From: Cordilura impudica
Taxonomy: Eukaryota > Arthropoda > Insecta > Diptera > Scathophagidae
Assembly: GCA_963682025.1 (NCBI GenBank)
Contig: OY821519.1
Location: forward strand, 159,023,457-159,087,456
Reading direction: 5' to 3'
Length of the DNA: 64,000 nucleotides
A program made the position numbers and the translations under genes. A model generated the notes under the pieces. The model was not told the DNA's origin. It was given only the letters and a program-made list of their open reading frames with translations, and ran no database searches. Below, one piece after another: positions 34,483 to 44,083 of this stretch; position 1 is the stretch's first letter, and each line of letters begins with the position of its first letter.

Positions 34483-37400
34483 TTTTAAAGTCCCAAGGTC
34501 CTAAGGAAAATAAACAAAAACTCATACAAAATTTTATGACAGCTAATGATAACAATTACATACCTGGGTTCAGACACTTCATGCCATTCGATGTTAGGCA
34601 AAATAATTATGACGAGGTCAGAGCTCGCATCTTTGATCTGCCAAAGCCATTTAAAAAGGTATCCAATCGTATCCTTAAGGTCAGACAAAAATTTTTAGAG
34701 CGTCGTCGGCTAAAACGTCATTTAATAGAATCAATCCATAGAGCTAATAAAGATAGTTTAGATCCTCGGGTTTTTGCTGATGTTTTGGTCGAGGGAAATG
34801 CACTAACAGGGCTTTTAGATACCGGGGCGTCAATCAGCATATTAGGTAAGGACTGTAGGGAATTAATCCAGAATTTAGGCCTAAGAATTCTTCCAATGTT
34901 GACCAGTGTAAAAACTGCTAGTGGTCAACAGCATAGAATTTTAGGCAAAGTAAAAGTCTCCATCAAGTTCAAAGAGCAGGAACACAACATGCTTCTGTAT
35001 CTTTGTCCGGATTTGGAACAGGCTCTGTACCTAGGAGTTGATTTCTGGAAGACGTTTGGGTTGGCCCCTGAAATAATTGAGGCTGAGGAGTTAAATGTCG
35101 AAAAAATTCAACAGGATTTTTGTAGTAATGAAAGGGAACATAGAATGAAACCTCATTTGCTCAATGCCGATCAACAGAAACAGTTAGAGAGCGTAGTCGA
35201 ACTTTTTGATACTTTTGAGGAAAAGGGTTTAGGCTGTACCCATCTGGAAAAGCACACAATCAAGTTGATAGAGGGAGCGGTTCCAGTAAAGGACAGGTAT
35301 TATCCGATTTCACCAGCGGTACAGGAAATAACCTATAAAGAGATCGATAATATGTTAAAACTGAACGTGATAGAAGAAAGTGAAAGTCCGTGGAGTAATA
35401 GGACCACAGTAGTTCGGAAACCAGGAAAAAACCGATTTTGTTTAGATGCAAGAAAATTAAATAAACTGACAGTCAAGGATGCGTACCCATTGCAAAATAT
35501 TGATGGCATACTAAGTAGAATAGATGAAACATACTTCATTAGCAGTGTCGATTTGAAATATGCTTTTTGGCAAATCGAACTAGATGAAGAAAGTAAGCCA
35601 TATACTGCGTTCACGGTTGCGGGAAGGCCATTATACCAATTTCGCGTGATGCCATTCGGTCTGTGCAACGCAGCGCAAAGATTATGCCGGTTAATGGATA
35701 GCATTATACCTCAAAAATTAAAAGACAATGTGTTTATATATTTAGACGACCTTTTAGTTATTTCAAGCACATTCGAAGAACACCTAAGATTGTTAACAGA
35801 GGTAGCTAACTGTCTGAAAAGAGCAAATCTTACTATTGGCTTGGGGAAATCACAGTTTTGTTATCAGGAGCTCAAATATCTTGGTTTTATCATCGGTGGT
35901 GGAGCATTGAAGACAGACCCCGAAAAAGTCAAGGCTATTAAGAGCATCAAATTGCCTAAAACGACAAGGGAAGTCAGAAGTTTTCTCGGGACAGCTGGCT
36001 GGTACCGGCGCTTCATCAAAAATTTTGCAACAATATCAGCACCACTTACTGATACGTTAAAAAAATCGAAAAAGTTTCATATGACTCCGACGGCAAGTCA
36101 AGCGTTTGAAGAACTTAAAAAAGCATTAACATCAGCAAAGGTATTAAAACACGCCGATTTCACAAAAAGATTTTTTATACAATGCGACGCATCAGATTAT
36201 GGTATTGGGGCTGTTTTGTACCAGTTAAATAATGCAAAGGAGGAACACCCAATCGCTTTTTATTCACAAAAGCTGAATTCATGTCAAAAGAACTATAGCG
36301 TGACAGAAAAAGAATGTTTAGCAGCAGTAATGGCTATAAAAAAATTCAGACCATACGTCGAGATGATGCCATTTACCGTCGTGACTGATCACGCGAGCCT
36401 CAAATGGCTAATGAGTCTGAAAGATCTCAGCGGGAGATTAGCTCGATGGTCTTTACACCTACAAGCATATGATTTTGAGATCGAGCACAGAAAAGGGTCA
36501 GACAATATAGTCGCGGATATGCTATCAAGAGCACCTCACGATTTGGAAGTAAATGCTATGGAGAATGAGGAAATGTTGGATTTTGACCCTGAAGAATTTA
36601 AAAGCGATGAATACCTGGATTTAGTGAAAAAAGTGAGTGAGAACGCTGAAAGTTTACCAGATGTTAGAGTCGAAGACGGTTTGGTTTTCAAGAAAAATGC
36701 CTTTGATCAATCTGAAGGAGAACAAATTAAGTGGAAATTGTGGGTACCGGCGAATGTAACGGCAAAAATAATAGAAAAATCCCATTCACCTAATATTTCA
36801 GCACATGGTGGCATTGCAAAAACGTTAGAAAGAGTGAAAAGATTCTTTTATTGGCCAAAAATGACTGTGCAAATTAGAGAATACGTTAAGGCATGTCAAG
36901 TTTGTAAAGAGACAAAACCGGCTAATCAGAATCTTATGCCGGGAATCGGTCAAGAAGTAATAACAGAACGACCATTTCAGAAATTGTATATTGACTTCCT
37001 TGGCAAATATCCGAGATCTAAAAGCGGAAATTGCTACATATTTATAGTGGTAGACCATTTCACTAAATTTACTTTTTTAAAGGCAATGCGAGAAGCTACG
37101 ACAAACAATGTAGTACAATTCTTGACGCAAGAGATTTTCCACAAATTTGGCGTCCCTGAAATTATCCACAGTGATAATGGTTCCCAGTTTGTAGCAAAGG
37201 GTTTCCAAAGTATGATAAACATGTACAAGATAAAACATTTAAGAACGGCTGTTTATGCTCCTCAGTCAAATGCATCTGAGAGAGTAAATCAATCGGTGTT
37301 GGCAGCTATAAGAGCATATTTAGAAGAAGACCACCGCGATTGGGATCTTTATCTGTCCGAGATAGAGTGTGCTTTGAGGAACTCGGTCCACTCAGCGACG

Positions 37401-37811
37401 GGAGTAACTCCATTTTTCGCATTATTTGGAATCCATATGTTTACCAGTGGGACTGATTATAAACTCGCTAGGAAGCTATTATCACTATCTGACCATGAAA
37501 TTGTCAATTTAAAAAACAACGAAAAACTTGAAATAATTAGGGAAAAGATTAGAAAGAACATGCACGACGGCTACGAAAGGTCCGCGGAACGATATAATAA
37601 ACGGGCGAGGGTAGCTAAACTTATTCCAGGGCAGGAAGTTTACCGCAGAAATACGGTGTTGAGTGATTTCGGGAAGAACCGGAATGCAAAATTTTGTAGA
37701 AAATTTCTGAAATGCCGAATACTCAGACCGGTGGGAAATAATATGTTCGAATTAGAGGATATGAACGGAAAACCCATAGGTATATTTCATGCCAAAGATA
37801 TAAAAACGTGA
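34398..37811 (+). CDS. pol: pol (protease, RT, RNase H, integrase) of the large-LTR retrotransposon
   Basis: An open frame of 1137 codons in the -1 frame relative to gag; the first codon shown is inside the overlap and is not a real start. Protease LLDTGAS at residue about 141. Reverse transcriptase from about 290, with YLDD at 448-451. RNase H at about 585-700 (QCDASDYGIGAV; TEKECLAAV; DNIVADMLSR). Integrase has the zinc region with KACQVCKE, then D at about 864 (DFLGKYPR), D in HSDNGSQF at about 926 and E in SNASERVN at about 962, a normal D,D-35-E layout, ending with a GPY-type tail. All catalytic motifs appear intact, so the element may be competent for movement. Confidence 0.92.
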   Translation: MSTLSAGKQDEGRGNIRGPTSIQKPGKLILKSQGPKENKQKLIQNFMTANDNNYIPGFRHFMPFDVRQNNYDEVRARIFDLPKPFKKVSNRILKVRQKFLERRRLKRHLIESIHRANKDSLDPRVFADVLVEGNALTGLLDTGASISILGKDCRELIQNLGLRILPMLTSVKTASGQQHRILGKVKVSIKFKEQEHNMLLYLCPDLEQALYLGVDFWKTFGLAPEIIEAEELNVEKIQQDFCSNEREHRMKPHLLNADQQKQLESVVELFDTFEEKGLGCTHLEKHTIKLIEGAVPVKDRYYPISPAVQEITYKEIDNMLKLNVIEESESPWSNRTTVVRKPGKNRFCLDARKLNKLTVKDAYPLQNIDGILSRIDETYFISSVDLKYAFWQIELDEESKPYTAFTVAGRPLYQFRVMPFGLCNAAQRLCRLMDSIIPQKLKDNVFIYLDDLLVISSTFEEHLRLLTEVANCLKRANLTIGLGKSQFCYQELKYLGFIIGGGALKTDPEKVKAIKSIKLPKTTREVRSFLGTAGWYRRFIKNFATISAPLTDTLKKSKKFHMTPTASQAFEELKKALTSAKVLKHADFTKRFFIQCDASDYGIGAVLYQLNNAKEEHPIAFYSQKLNSCQKNYSVTEKECLAAVMAIKKFRPYVEMMPFTVVTDHASLKWLMSLKDLSGRLARWSLHLQAYDFEIEHRKGSDNIVADMLSRAPHDLEVNAMENEEMLDFDPEEFKSDEYLDLVKKVSENAESLPDVRVEDGLVFKKNAFDQSEGEQIKWKLWVPANVTAKIIEKSHSPNISAHGGIAKTLERVKRFFYWPKMTVQIREYVKACQVCKETKPANQNLMPGIGQEVITERPFQKLYIDFLGKYPRSKSGNCYIFIVVDHFTKFTFLKAMREATTNNVVQFLTQEIFHKFGVPEIIHSDNGSQFVAKGFQSMINMYKIKHLRTAVYAPQSNASERVNQSVLAAIRAYLEEDHRDWDLYLSEIECALRNSVHSATGVTPFFALFGIHMFTSGTDYKLARKLLSLSDHEIVNLKNNEKLEIIREKIRKNMHDGYERSAERYNKRARVAKLIPGQEVYRRNTVLSDFGKNRNAKFCRKFLKCRILRPVGNNMFELEDMNGKPIGIFHAKDIKT
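34464..34470 (+). promoter_or_regulatory. Candidate -1 frameshift site between gag and pol
   Basis: C-AAA-AAC in gag phase lies ten bases before the gag stop (34480-34482), within the gag/pol overlap. The A-site AAC slip is standard but the first base is C rather than A, so this is not a perfect X-XXY-YYZ heptamer. Confidence 0.4.
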
Positions 37812-39284
37812 AAAAGTGCAAAATTTGTTCGTAAGTAGTTATAAGTATATGGGTCATAAAGATCGGCGTTGACTTTGGATGATTTGGGTTTTGCCAGGGC
37901 AGCAGTCAGAATCATTACAATTAATAATTCAATGAATTGTTCAAATTAGGCCAACGTTTCTAAGCAGGTTACATGTGTAACCGTCATTGTGCCATTGGTG
38001 CGATTCCGTTAGCGTTCTGGGGAACTATGCCATTAAGAACTGGGAGTCGTTAGTCACCTGGTACAAGGACATTTATCTGAGTCCGGAATTACGGCGAAAT
38101 GAACAAAACAACCGAATTAAGAGGCAAAAATTTCAGTACAGAAAATATGTTCTCATTGTAATGACCAGACTGTGACTGACGAATGATTTTTGTGCGATAT
38201 ATTACAAACGCGGGGACCGAAAAGTTCTCGGTTTTGTTTTGGGGCAAATTCAGAAGGGTTCAACCCGTAGATATGGGGGGGGGGTTTCGGACAAAGGTTG
38301 AGATGACAAAGTAGGTAGAAAATATAGTCGTTGAAATACAAGGCAAAGAAGCTTACGTGAACTCGGAAAGGGAAAGTATGAAAGCTCTTATCGAAGATTG
38401 GTCGTCGGAAGGATCTGAAAGAGGAGAATAGAATAAATCAGGTTAACCTATGAATATGAGAAAAATACTTACCTGTAATGCCCGGCTTGAGACATCTCAG
38501 GGTGTGGGAGTTCCCCACGTGGATAATTTTTACCCTGTAATGGTCGCGCGAAACGCCGATGAAATGCATCTTGCGTAGAGTTCAAAGTCCGGTCGCAGTC
38601 GAGAAAGGCCAAGAAAGAGAGAAAAAATTAACAAGTGCAATAATACGATTGAGATCTGTGATAAAAACCAAATGACGTGCAATATTAGGATATAAGAGGC
38701 AATTTAGAATTAGATTATTAGTTTTAAGTTGTACTTGTCCTAATATATGGCGATTTAGTTTTTGTTATAGATATAAGCGTAATTATACACTTTGATTATA
38801 CACTGTTATACAATTTTCGTAATTATACATACCTCTAGAGGAGTCCGTAGTTCGTCCCCAATGTCGTCTTAAATGTAAATAGTTTCAAGTTAAACTTTCC
38901 AACGTACCTGAAAGAGGGGCGAAAAGAGAACGAAAAGTAAAAGTCGTAAAAGGGTAATTTCATTAATACTTCCCTGATAGTGACAGTAGACGAGTGAAGA
39001 TTAATTTTTTTTTTTCTGTTTTTTTTTGCCTGTCTACAATTTATCAGCGTGATTTGTAACGCCTTTAGAGCCTGGCTCTACAAGACTCAGGGTGTGGAAG
39101 TTCACCACGTTAAGAACAGCGATCAATTTCCCTACGGCAAGAATAATTATGAAGTGGTCCACGTTTGGGGTAATGTTGAAACGACCCACGTTAGTCTGCC
39201 TGATCAAACGACCGCGGAAACGTATTGGCACATAAACCACGCACACCAGCTTTTGGCGTCCTGAGGTTGCCAAAATTGGAGTTT
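37812..39284 (+). other. Non-coding region between pol and 3' LTR of the large-LTR retrotransposon
   Basis: 1.47 kb with no env-like frame. It has a G10 run near 38275 and two related blocks (about 38476-38545 and 39053-39120) sharing CTCAGGGTGTGG-AGTTC-CCACGT. On the minus strand the blocks lie near consensus splice donors (for example CAGGTAAGTAT at 38465-38475) and a TCTTTCAG acceptor-like site near 38909. The bases just before the 3' LTR (CCAAAATTGGAGTTT) are not a normal polypurine tract. Confidence 0.5.
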
Positions 39285-42011
39285 TGTTGCGGTGGGTCTG
39301 GGTGATGGTGTCGGTCGCCCTGCAAGAAAAAAAATTAACTTTAGTATTGCGTAAATCTAAATCAGAGGAAAGGAAACTTTCCGGGGTTTTTTTTTTATAT
39401 GTAGCCTCCGGGTCTTTATGTTTAAGAGGAACTAATACCTCGATAGCGTAAACGTTTTTAATTTCCACATTTTATATAGTACACCGGCAGTCTTTTGAAG
39501 AGATATCTGCTATAAATATAAATATGAGAATATTATATTGTACGCAGAAATGTACAATTGGAAAATAAGAGTTTTGTTGCTTACCTTTTAGTTTGATCGC
39601 CGCCGCGTGGAGCAATGTGTCGGTTCCTGTATTTATTTTGTAACTATTGTTTTTTTTTTGTTTGGCATATGTTTTTTTTTGGTTAATCCGTTTATGTTGT
39701 TTTAAGAACATTTTTTTTTGTTCACTGATATTTTTGTTTTAGCTTGGTAAGTTTCTTTTGTTTGTTTTCACGTTTCACTAAATTTTCGTGGGTTGATACA
39801 AAAGCCACAGATAAACTTTAACACACAGGTGTCACATCGGCTTGTGGATTCTGTGTAAATGGCGTTGCCAGACGGTGTAGTACACTAAAAGAAAACGAAA
39901 AGACGGTTATGAATGAAATTACGATTTGTTTTGATTTTTGCGTTCTATATTGAAAATAGATATTATGGTTAGTGTCTGTGACCGGAAAAAAGGAAAAAGG
40001 AGGGAAAGTATAGAACAATCTAGATTATTCGAAAAGGAAAAAGGATAACCGTAGAAATTAGACAGAGTAAGAGAAAGTTGTCAAACGATTTTAGAGAAAA
40101 TATTGGAAAGTCAAACTAGTTTGTGGGGTAAAGCTAAACTTAGCCATCTTTTGAAAGGCATTGCTAATTAAGGCGCCGATCAGCAAAGTATTAAAAAGAA
40201 CTAAGGCGGAACTACAGAAAATTTGTGTTTAAAATAAAATAAAAAAATTGAAGTCCTGTGCGGGGTGAAAAATAAAAAAAGAATATATATAGAAATACCA
40301 ATTAAAGTGAAAACAATACGTAATAAAACAAGATAAAAAAAAAAAAACGTACCAAAGTGAGTAATATTTAAAATAAGGTGAAATTTAAAGGATGGTTAAA
40401 ATAAAGTCTCCTTGAAGGTCGTTGCAGGAGTGAGGAAAGGCTACCGGCGACAGCAAAGGCTATTATAGGTTCCCTGTATAAATATAGTGAGAGGAAATAA
40501 AAGAAAACGTAAGTTTGAATCTGTGGGGTATTATGTATTAAGGATAGTGTTGAACATTTACATTATTTAATAGTGGGGTATTGGCTTCCAACTGGAACAG
40601 GACCAGATGGTTGAGAGGGAAAGTGGAGACCGGTATCCCAGCAAGATATCCTATAACGGCCCAAAATAAATTAAAATAAAAGAAAAGTATCCCGGAAAAC
40701 AGGTAACCTTAGCCTAAGTTTCACAAGTGTAGCCTGTGAAGAGTGAAAGTAACCAAAAGAACCATAATTAAACCAATAGGGTGGCGTGGAAAGTATTAAA
40801 AAAAAAAAAGGCGTTAATGAGAAAATTTTAATGTTGAAAGCAATACATTAATACTTGCCAAGAATAGAAAAAGTTAATTAAAATATCCGGCAAACCGTTG
40901 TAAAACAAAAAGAATAAATTTTTAACCTTTAAGAAAATAAACCCAGAAACTGAAAAGGAAATTGTTTAAAAAAAAAAATATATAGAAAGAGGAAATCAAA
41001 TATTGTAAAATTAAGTATATTTAGTGCATGTTATTTAAGTTTAGTTATAAGTAGTGCGGTACCAACCGAAGTGCTATATATATAAAAGAAGAAAAAACTA
41101 TATCCGGTGAATGTCCATATATATGAAAAACCATTATATATAGATCACACATAGTCAATTTTTATTGGTATATAAATATATAAATAAAAAAAAAAAAAAA
41201 CGACAAAAGTATAGAAGCTTATCTGCGAAACAACCAGCTTTAGGGAGCTCCTTCAAGGTAGGGTTTTCGTTAGAGTAAGTGTAGACCTTTGCAGACCGAA
41301 TGTGATATCTATATAGGAAATAAAAAAAAAAAAAATATATATATTAACCGGTAGCTAAAAAAAAGGAGATAGATAAAGAATTTTAAACCGAAGAGTAATA
41401 TTTATATGAGTGGCACTTGAGTTGAAAAGTACTATAGTTTAGTTTTAGATATTGTTTCTATAGGTCTTGTATGTTAAAAAAATAAAAAATGTATTTTTCT
41501 TTTTTGATTTGTTCATTATATAACCGTCAGATTTTTGCTAGTGTTGTTTAATATTATTGAATTTATAAATCACATATTTTATTGTCAAGCATATACAGTA
41601 AACTTAAATTAAAAAGAGAGAAGTTTAATAATTTGATAAAAATTTTATTGTTAAATAAAAATAAAGATTATGTATTGAAATAAGTGTAAATATAAAGAAA
41701 ATGTCTGAGTAAATTTATTTAGGAGGGGGATATTGATATAAGGTGAAAGTGGTGAGGGGTGGTTTTAGGGATCTTCATTGATGAGAGAAGGAGAGACGGA
41801 GATCACGGTTGGGATGGGCAACTGGGGTGTAAGACCTGCCTCCTACGCTGGATGTGGTGGTGAGTTCGTTAATAAATTTTGTTGAGTGATATTTGTATAA
41901 TTTGTCAGGTCCCTGAGGCCAAGGTGATGGGATGGATTCACACCCGTCTGATGAAACCGCATATGAGCTAGTCGGCCCGATTCATCTTGGTGCTCTTTGG
42001 GGCTCGTAACA
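39285..42011 (+). repeat. 3' LTR (2727 bp) of the large-LTR retrotransposon
   Basis: A direct repeat of 29147-31857 with a 16-base insertion (AAGAATAGAAAAAGTT, near 40860) and one substitution near 39453. It ends CTCGTAACA beside the second GATT. Confidence 0.9.
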
Positions 42012-42403
42012 GATTCTAGAGCAATATCTGCATTGCCCGTTACTTTATTTCGGATAACGTTTAGTATTCCGAAATATTTGGGTGATCCTCTAAGAGGTTC
42101 GTAAATTTTTAATACCCTTTCGACACTCTTTTTCCAAGAGCCGAATTCAGTAGGGTTCCCGGAAAAATCCCGAAAGCATTTCACAATATCTGGAATTCTG
42201 TCTAAGTCAGTAAAGTCCCTATGGTGTTCGTCTATTCCCTGATCTGTAAAAATTTGATCTGTGGCCCTACTACGTTCTTCGTTGGCGTAAGCCCTTCGTA
42301 CCAGATCTACTATTTGTGCCTCCAATGCTGGACACAAATTTTGCGGTTGGGCTGGGATTTGGTTCAGTATTGGTGGTCTTATTATATTGTTTGGATTTGA
42401 CAT
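42012..42403 (-). pseudogene. gag: Errantivirus gag, N-terminal part
   Basis: Starts MSNPNNIIRPPILNQIPAQ at 42403, about 710 bases downstream of the 5' LTR, and reads through FRDFSGNPTEFGSWKKSVE, a capsid N-domain pattern of gypsy-type elements, to ALES at the GATT insertion site. The continuing frame into the LTR adds unrelated residues and a stop at 41843. The rest of the gene is at 28168-29142. Confidence 0.85.
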
Positions 42404-42550
42404 TTTGTTTTTTTCTTTTTTTTCACAAAACTTTTGGATTCAGAAAAATTTTTAAATTAATCGAACGTTGAAAAGAAAACTCTGCAGAATCACAAATGGA
42501 TTTATTAAGGGGAATGACAAAAAAAAAATTTCTTCTACTTTTTACCAATA

Positions 42551-42670
42551 AAAACAGATTTAATATGATAAAAGCAAATAACTTTAATAATATTAATAAA
42601 AATAGATTTAGTATGACAAAATGCAGTTAACCTTAATAATATTAATAAAAATAAATTTAATATGATAACT
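42551..42670 (-). repeat. Tandem repeats in the errantivirus leader
   Basis: Two full copies and one partial copy of a unit of about 49 bp containing GATTTARTATGA and CTTAATAATATTAATA, in the 5' untranslated leader. In gypsy this position holds the Su(Hw) insulator repeats, but the motif here is different. Confidence 0.6.
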
Positions 42671-43100
42671 TATCTTACAGGATCGTTAATATTTTCATCG
42701 TTGATGGTGAGATTGTTGTCTGATACAGATGATTTTTTCCGTTGAATTGACGTAAAAAACTGCTATAGAGTTGTTTGTTGTTACAGATGAATTTTTGATG
42801 TAAAACTGTTGTTGTTTTGTAAAAAAAGGTTCCGTTGTCACTTCACTTTGCTTTTCCAAATTTTAATTAGAGCTATTTTGTATTTTTATTTTCAAACAAT
42901 GTTTTCTAGAATTGTTTTTCTTATTCACTATTTATTTTAATTAATTTGTTTAAAAAGATTTTAATATTTTGTTTTTTATTTATCACCGGCACATGGGAAT
43001 TTGTCCTTTTCGTTTACTTTACTAAGGTTCCCTCTTGTGCTCTTTTTTAACGTGACACGCGTTTTATTTCAACTGAATTTTAACACTATTTAAATAATTT
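42671..43100 (-). other. Rest of the errantivirus leader
   Basis: Untranslated and T-rich on the plus strand, with no gene. Short GTTGTTG-type repeats occur at 42700-42850. Confidence 0.4.
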
Positions 43101-43113
43101 CCGTTGGGCGCCA
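43101..43113 (-). promoter_or_regulatory. Primer binding site of the errantivirus (tRNA-Lys)
   Basis: The minus strand reads TGGCGCCCAACGG, its first T being the last LTR base. It is complementary to the 3' end of fly tRNA-Lys(CUU) plus CCA over 12 bases, the primer used by gypsy. Confidence 0.8.
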
Positions 43114-43440
43114 GTTATAGTAAATTAAACTATGGTTGTTTTGAGTTCTTGACTGCAACTGAAGATTCAGTCGCCGTTCTTCTTTATTTAAAATCAAATC
43201 ATTTTGTTTTTCTTTTATTACATTTAATATGTCATCACATTTGATAATTTTTGTTATTTCTGTTCTACCCATAATTATTTCCCAACCGTAGACATATCGT
43301 CAGCAGTTTTTAACAAGAAACGGTAAGATTGCGAAACTTATAATATAATAAATATGTTCAATGTAGTAAACAAAGAATAAGCAAGTAAGTATAAAAATAC
43401 AATTTAACAATAATTTATGATGACCAAATTTTAGTTAACT
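43113..43440 (-). repeat. 5' LTR of the errantivirus
   Basis: A 328-bp direct repeat of 23210-23536, differing at four bases and one indel. Adjacent TATA at 43441-43444. Confidence 0.9.
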
Positions 43441-43444
43441 TATA

Positions 43445-43522
43445 TAATCCTCGAAAGGGTGGTGCAGAACTCAACAGTTTATGGAGTATTTTAACAACGA
43501 AGGCAAAGTGGATTGGTTGTGA
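43445..43522 (+). pseudogene. C-terminal end of the Harbinger transposase
   Basis: One frame reads QFMEYFNNEGKVDWL then TGA at 43520-43522. A Y/F-F-x-x-EG-x-V-x-W ending is typical of Harbinger transposases. It is the part of 21868-23205 separated by the errantivirus insertion and confirms that the retroelement landed inside the last coding stretch. Confidence 0.75.
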
Positions 43523-43908
43523 TATACTTAATTACTATATATATATATATAATACGGTTATTCAATTAGTTTAATAATCTATTCATTATCGAATTGACTG
43601 GTTATTTTTTATTTTTTAGGTGGAATAGCATAAATCATTCCGGTCTTTGAAGTTGTTTTTTATTAATTCACGTTTTCCAAACAACAATCTTACATTTAGT
43701 ACTAATTAACAAATTGTTTTCCAAACCATATATAACCGTATCATCCGTTATGTGATCTTTTATTCAGTATTAACATGTTTATTACTTACATATACACATA
43801 TAACCATAAATTTCCATTCCAATAAAAAAAGAAGACTTGAGAAATTCAAAAAATATATTTGTTCTTTTTATTCAGAAAACAATTGAAGGAATAACTTATT
43901 TGTACACC

Positions 43909-44083
43909 TTTTCCAATTGCATTTCATTAAATATCAATTGTATTTCAAAAAGTATCAATTGTATTTCAGAATGCATCAATTGAATTTCAGAATACAATTG
44001 AAATTCAATTGATATTTAATGAAATACAACTGATATTTTCTGAAATTCAATTGATATTTAATGAAATTCAATTGGAAAAGGTA
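43909..44083. repeat. Foldback repeat of AATTGATATTTAATG type
   Basis: ACCTTTTCCAATTG at left and CAATTGGAAAAGGT at right bound a 175-bp palindrome made of repeated CAATTGATATTTAATGAAAT-like blocks in both orientations. It could be a small MITE or the 3' hairpin region of the Harbinger. No target duplication is obvious. Diverged relatives of the motif occur near 56100-56190. Confidence 0.6.

Larger units (their letters stand above)
29147..42011 (+). mobile_element. Large-LTR Ty3/Gypsy retrotransposon (Ulysses/Osvaldo-like), apparently intact
   Basis: 12,865 bp with LTRs of 2711 and 2727 bp that begin TGTTGCGGTGGG and end CTCGTAACA. GATT is duplicated at 29143-29146 and 42012-42015, inside errantivirus gag. 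gag (32932-34482) and pol (34398-37811) are open without breaks. The LTRs differ by one substitution near 29315, a 16-bp indel and homopolymer lengths, so insertion was very recent. The very long LTRs and the lack of env recall Ulysses of Drosophila virilis and Osvaldo. The family assignment needs a phylogeny. Confidence 0.85.
23210..43440 (-). mobile_element. Gypsy-type errantivirus (Ty3/Gypsy with env), defective
   Basis: Terminal repeats of 327-328 bp begin AGTTAACT and end AGTT-type on the coding strand. TATA flanks both ends (23206-23209 and 43441-43444), the target typical of errantiviruses. A primer site matching tRNA-Lys follows the 5' LTR (43101-43113). Order on the minus strand: leader, gag, pol, env, polypurine tract. 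The gag is interrupted by a 12.9-kb retrotransposon, and gag, pol and env each carry further breaks. The two LTRs differ at four bases and one indel (about 1.2%), so the insertion is fairly young. Confidence 0.9.

Noticed and set aside
39034..39468. Minus-strand frame resembling a second copy of errantivirus gag
   Set aside because: The shared residues are encoded by the LTR head, which happens to be open next to gag at 29147. It is not a gag gene.
23210..43440. A single 20-kb retroelement with two pol genes
   Set aside because: GATT duplication, TG/CA ends and opposite coding strands show a separate element inserted into gag.
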